Assembly: GCF_000004195.4 (NCBI RefSeq)
Contig: NC_030678.2
Coordinates: forward strand, 36,375,701-36,439,700
Length of the DNA: 64,000 nt
Reading direction: 5' to 3'
Source of the DNA: Xenopus tropicalis
Lineage: Eukaryota; Chordata; Amphibia; Anura; Pipidae
A program made the position numbers and the translations under genes. Below are positions 59,386-64,000 of this stretch, piece by piece (position 1 is the stretch's first letter; every line of letters starts with the position of its first letter). The notes under the pieces are model-generated. The model did not search any database, was not told the origin of the DNA, and was given only the letters and a program-made list of their open reading frames with translations.

Positions 59386-61151
59386 GACATAAGGTCCGGG
59401 TAACTAGCATGGCGGTCTTAGTGGCTTTCTAAGTGACACCAGTTTAAGAAGATGCTATTGCCATTATTGACACATACACAAATGCAGTAAGTAACTTACT
59501 TGTGATTTGCCAGACTGGACTCTTGATTGTTGCATAACCGATGCACAGATGCTACTTGCTCCTATGCTAACATGCTGGGGGAAAAGGTGCATATTAGTCG
59601 CAGGCAACTAATATCACCGTGTGCCACAGCCCTTATAGTACAGAGATCAATGGAAAAAAAGATTATCTTAGATCTTGGAGAGATTCAGGGACCTTAATAT
59701 GTGTGTTTTTATACAAAGGAAATAGATCAAAAGATCCAGATCAAGTATATGGCTGGCATTAAGTACAGAGTCCTTAAATTCAAATATAGAGCTAGGGAAG
59801 CTGAGTTACTACCATGCACAGTGTAGGTTCTACAAAGAGATTGGATGAAAATAAATCAGAAGTTCAGTCAATTATAGACAAGTTTCCTGTCTTGCTAGCA
59901 TCCTCCATAAATAAGTCAGCGCTCCTCTGGTTCTCTGGTTCTCCTTCAGATCCACATGAAATGATTTGTCATTTAACACTGTATAGAAAAGTCAATGCAG
60001 AGCAATGGGAAGTCGACAGTAAATGGTTTTTAAATCATGGAAAAGTTTCCACTAAATAAAAACAAATAAAAAAGTGAGCTTCAAACAGAAAAAGCTAAAC
60101 AGTTCCAGCAAAGTAAACACTATCCATGTTGTTAGTAAGTAAACATTCTGTTCTCCTTATTCTAACGGAACAGGGTACATGCAATCAGCCCAAGCCCACG
60201 TTGTACAGCCCTGGAGGATGTTCCATTAAAAAAATACTAAATAAATCAAGTTACAAACAGTGCAGAAGAAGTAGTTCAATCCCTTCCTGTGGTTCAAGAG
60301 CATGCTCACTTTCATCCATGTGTTCTCTAAACTCAGGAAAAACTGCTTAGTACAAAAATAAACATTTACTCTAAGTACAGTGCATGGGCAGGCCATCAGT
60401 ACAGTATAAAGTACTAAAATACTAACATTTGTGCTGCTGCTTACTAGGAGCTGACTGCTTGCAGGGCAAACAACATCAATGCTGTACGAGACAAAAATGG
60501 AATTCATGGAAGGTAAAGGGAAGCACTTACCCACTTATGTAATAAAAGGCACTAAGTTTGCCCAGGAGCAGTAACCAATAGCAGCCAATACAACGTTTGC
60601 TTTAAAACAGGTGAGTAGTGAATGCAGGTCCTTGAAGACCCTTCTTTTGTCTTGAAACTTTAGAGGTTTCAGATTTTTGACGCTGTTTTTTTGTGTTGAC
60701 AGGTTTGGGTGCAACAATTTGAAATTTTTGAGTATTCGCAGCGACAATTAGAAAAAGTCGCAGTTGCTGTGATTTTTTTCTTGCTCTTTTCATATATGAT
60801 TTCCCCTTAGTGTCTTTTATTATAAAACCCCCTTAGGCTGCTTTTTACTTTTGCATATGGGCATGATGTATTACATAACAAATTCTTCTGCTTCACTTAA
60901 TGCTGTGCCATCTTTAACTGGATGTTTGTCATAGAGGAAAGTCATTGCTGTTGCTTCAAAGACATGGGCGCATATTGACTGATGTGGGAATTTTCTTGTT
61001 GTCTAACTCTGCATTAATAAGTCAGGCATATTCCCACACTGACACACGGTATTCACTTAAAACCTCCCTTGAAATCCCCCATCATCCATTGTTCCAAACA
61101 CATTATATCCCTTAACATACAGTATATACAGTTCAGGGGAACCAAAAACAG

Positions 61152-61566
61152 TAAAGGGGTGGTTAAGTAAACTTTATTAAGTTATAGAAATCCCTATTCC
61201 TAGCAACTTTGCAATTTGTTTTCATTATTTATTTTTTATAGTTTTTGAGTTATATGCCTTCCTCTTCTGACTCTTCCCAGCTTTCAATTTCTCTGTGAGG
61301 CTACAATTCTATTGTTATTGTGACTTTTTATTGCTCATCTTTCTATGCAGAACCTCTCCTATTCATATGTCCAGCTCTTATTCAAACCACTGTCTGGTCG
61401 CTAGGGTAAATTGCAACCTAGAAACCAAATAGCTGCTGAAATACCAAACATCCAAATAACTGAATAATCATTAAAAATAAAAATGCAGTTGTAAATTGTC
61501 TTGGAATGAATGTCATACATCAACATCATACTAAAAGTCACTTTAAAGGTGAACTACCCCTTTTAA
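61152..61566. mobile_element. T2-like TTAA MITE (AAAGGGGTGGTT ends)
   Basis: The left end is TAAAGGGGTGGTTAAGTAAA and the right end TTTAAAGGTGAACTACCCC followed by TTTTAA. I recall this as one of the most frequent Xenopus TTAA MITEs. It is about 415 bp long, with no coding sequence. Confidence 0.8.
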
Positions 61567-61655
61567 AACAAACTGATTCTATAATCTATAAGAAATAACA
61601 ATGCAAATGCACTTGATTTTGGGGTAAATTGAAACTCTTCTTGTAACAGCTCTTA

Positions 61656-61738
61656 GGGCTCTGGCACATGGGGAGATTAGTCGCCTGCGGCAAAACTCCC
61701 TGTTCGCGGGCGACTAATCTCCCCGTGTGCCAGAGCCC
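61656..61738. mobile_element. 83-bp Harbinger-like hairpin MITE
   Basis: The ends are GGGCTCTGGCACATGGGGAG and CTCCCCGTGTGCCAGAGCCC. The arms are about 34 bp with two mismatches around a loop of about 15 nt. A perfect TTA duplication flanks it (61653-61655 and 61739-61741). It is the shortest intact member of the 52105 family. Confidence 0.85.
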
Positions 61739-63313
61739 TTAACTTACTGTAATTTGTAATACAGGTATGGGGTCCTCCAGGGGTTGTTTTCCTTACTGGT
61801 TCTGCTAATTTTGGTTAGAGTTGAGACCCTTACCTGTAGTATCTGTACCAGTATTTTGTTATTACTGGTATGGGATCCTGTATTGGCATATTATATTGGA
61901 ACTCAAATGTATCAGACCATAGCAGCATGCAGGACTTTGCAATTTAACCATGTGGGAATGATTATTAATTATGTTAGGGAATCTGGCTAAATACCATACT
62001 AAGCACTGTCATCACTTCTTGCGCTGTTACATGGGTCATTATGAACAAAGATGGGATCTTAAAACATCAACAATGATGGCTGAGATTCTATTAGTATTCT
62101 TGTTTGATGGACTATTTGTGTGTGATGTATATTCTAGAGATATTCTATTACATGCTTGGAGATTACTGATACTAAAACAGCCAGAAAGAAGATTGAAAAG
62201 GCCTCTGTAATTCAGTCTTAAGGTATTCTCATTTCCTTCTATTAATGTCTATTGTAGCTACACATTGCAATGTTGAAATGTTCTCCAACTGAGGCGTACT
62301 AATATAATTTGATAGCTCAAATGAGACCTGACCCACATTTTCAGAACTCTGTTTGAATTTATGCTGTTCCTATTGTTTCCCGAGAAAAAGTGTTTCTGTT
62401 CCCAGTAGATCTGATGCACATCGGAATCGACTTTATTAGCTGAAATGAAGAAATGCTGACATTTCCTGTGGACAGAGGAATAAGGATCAAAGGAATTTAC
62501 GAGGATGATCGGTTAAACTAAACAATTTGCAGGCAAATCATTGAATATAATCTTTAACACATTTGGAAACAAAAATCCCATGTTATGATTTTTGGCTCTA
62601 TTTCTTAATTACTACAGCTGCTTATCCACCTGGTGTATTGTGCACTAAGTATCGGACTGTTATGTTTTTTAAGGCAAAGGTCTGAGAAACTAACTCATTG
62701 CTGTTTTAAAATACCATTTCTATAAATGTGTTAGGCCACCAATCATCCCTATGACATAAAAAGAGAAGCAAATATAACCTATTGGCGCCCCCAGTGAGTC
62801 AAATTGTTAACCTTATGGCCCAGAACAGTGCATATCTTCCATTAAAATTGCACTTGCCTGGGGTACCTTTTTGAAGAGTATTCAATGGGAAGTACTCTGT
62901 TCATGAGTAGAGTAGTTTTGCCAAATAACTGTACTGTTCTGAAGCATGCCCAATTGGGGCAGGAGATACTCGGGTAAGCGGGAGTACCCTGGTGCAGTTT
63001 TGATGGAAGAGACACATCCTCCCAAGGGATTAGACTCACAGCAGGTTACACAACATATTGTAACTCCCCAGTGTTTTAAACTGTTTGTTATCCTTTAACA
63101 GCCATTCAGTTACTAGGGGGAAAGGGAAAGAACCCTATAGTATAATAATTTGCACCTCCACTGTTCATTTTTAGCCACAACGCTGCAAAGAATCTGTATG
63201 TTCTCTGCATGCTTGGGGTGCTTTGCTCCATGTACACGAGTTTCCTCCCACCCTGCAAAAATGTCTATTACTTCCGTCCAGGAGCTCTTGGGTATTGTCA
63301 TCATGGCCCCGCC

Positions 63314-63398
63314 AGACATACACACTTCTAGACATACACACTTCTAGACATACACACTTCTAGACATACACACTTCTAGACATACACACTTCTAGACA
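63314..63398 (+). repeat. 16-bp tandem repeat, ~5.3 copies
   Basis: The unit agacatacacacttct is repeated almost perfectly. It is recent and short, with no surrounding element recognised. Confidence 0.93.
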
Positions 63399-64000
63399 CC
63401 AGGGACACTGCCAGTGCACCACCCATTAGTGCAAAATGCAAATATAAAGGGCCTTTGGACACCAATGCTCTCTTGTTAGGTAATTTTGCCCATGGTAGGT
63501 ATATCTGCTAATCTTGTTATCATGATATTGTTGATAAGACTTTTGCATGTTCCTGACTCTGCCTGTGCATTGTCTGCCCTGACCTATTGCCTGTATATTG
63601 GACCTTGTTAATCCCTGTGTGTGTGTGCCATGCCTTGGGCTTTTCCTTGCTGTTCCTTCACCCTGCTTTGCGTTATTTCTCTGCTAGCTCTGCAATGCAG
63701 TGTGTACCTTGCCTGGTCTGTCAGTTAACCCTATCTGTTCCAGAGCCTACCTTCTGCCTATCTTGTTAACCCAGCCTGTGCTTAATAAACTGTTTCTGTT
63801 TGTCAAACACCTGTCCTCCCTGTTTCCCAGCTCAGCTTCTGTCTTAGTCCTCATTAAACCCTAAAAAAGGCCAGGGGCCCCTGGTTGTCTGTAGGGGTCT
63901 CTGATTTCCTAACATGTTGACCACATAAAGTTCTATGCATACAGTCAGATTGCCACAGTCATCAAGAGCTTCTTTTGAATAATTTTAGCAAATGCTAAGA

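Larger units (their letters stand above)
58187..64000. other. unassigned DNA after the candidate exon
   Basis: This stretch contains SINE-like and MITE fragments (59190-59385, 59596-59634, 60539-60620, 61152-61566, 61656-61738) and a 16-bp tandem repeat (63314-63398). The stretches 58190-59180, 59640-60530 and 61770-63310 show no recognisable gene. Open frames of up to 161 codons lack domains or splice logic. Confidence 0.6.

Noticed and set aside
58907..59392. 161-codon open frame downstream of the candidate exon
   Set aside because: It runs into a SINE-like tail (59190-59385) and shows no domain or coding-type composition. Probably chance.
59814..60059. 81-codon open frame beginning MHSVGSTKRLDENKSEVQ
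   Set aside because: No family recognised, no splice signals or partner exons, AT-rich surroundings.

Overview
The window looks like vertebrate genomic DNA from a frog, most likely Xenopus (species not resolved). It has widely spaced short exons with GT-AG borders, AT-rich introns, and a dense load of small inverted-repeat DNA transposons (TTAA-, TA-, 3-bp- and 8-bp-target families) typical of Xenopus. There are no prokaryotic features: no operons, no CRISPR array, and no rRNA or tRNA gene that I can support.

The one gene I recognise with confidence is the 3' half of anos1 (kal1), encoding anosmin-1, on the + strand. Eight exons are readable: 5160-5365, 7155-7299, 8807-8953, 23580-23668, 27131-27302, 29286-29506, 31244-31385 and 33370 to the stop at 33426-33428. 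By analogy with the 14-exon human gene these are exons 7-14. All phases join without a break and give 393 residues: fibronectin type III domains 2, 3 and 4 and the basic, His/Pro-rich C-terminal tail. The signal peptide, Cys-rich, WAP and first FnIII exons must lie upstream of the window. A long 3'UTR (about 4.6 kb, containing transposon copies) ends at an AATAAA at 38043-38048.

From about 38.07 kb to the end the window is intergenic or belongs to something I cannot name. It holds transposon copies, a CR1-like LINE 3' end (51.85-53.96 kb) disrupted by a MITE and swollen by a 41-bp minisatellite, a second minisatellite grown inside a MITE (49.4-50.0 kb), a Tc1-like transposon end (47.47 kb), and one orphan 99-bp open segment with good splice signals (58088-58186).

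I found no convincing new biological system. The most interesting structures are transposon-borne: a row of six consecutive hairpins in one MITE (11218-11602), a near-perfect palindrome with arms of about 160 bp (27779-28104), two cases where a unit present once in an element has become a minisatellite inside it, and a perfect 33-bp inverted repeat at 50798-50870. Family names for mobile elements rest on visible ends and target duplications plus recall; no database search was run.
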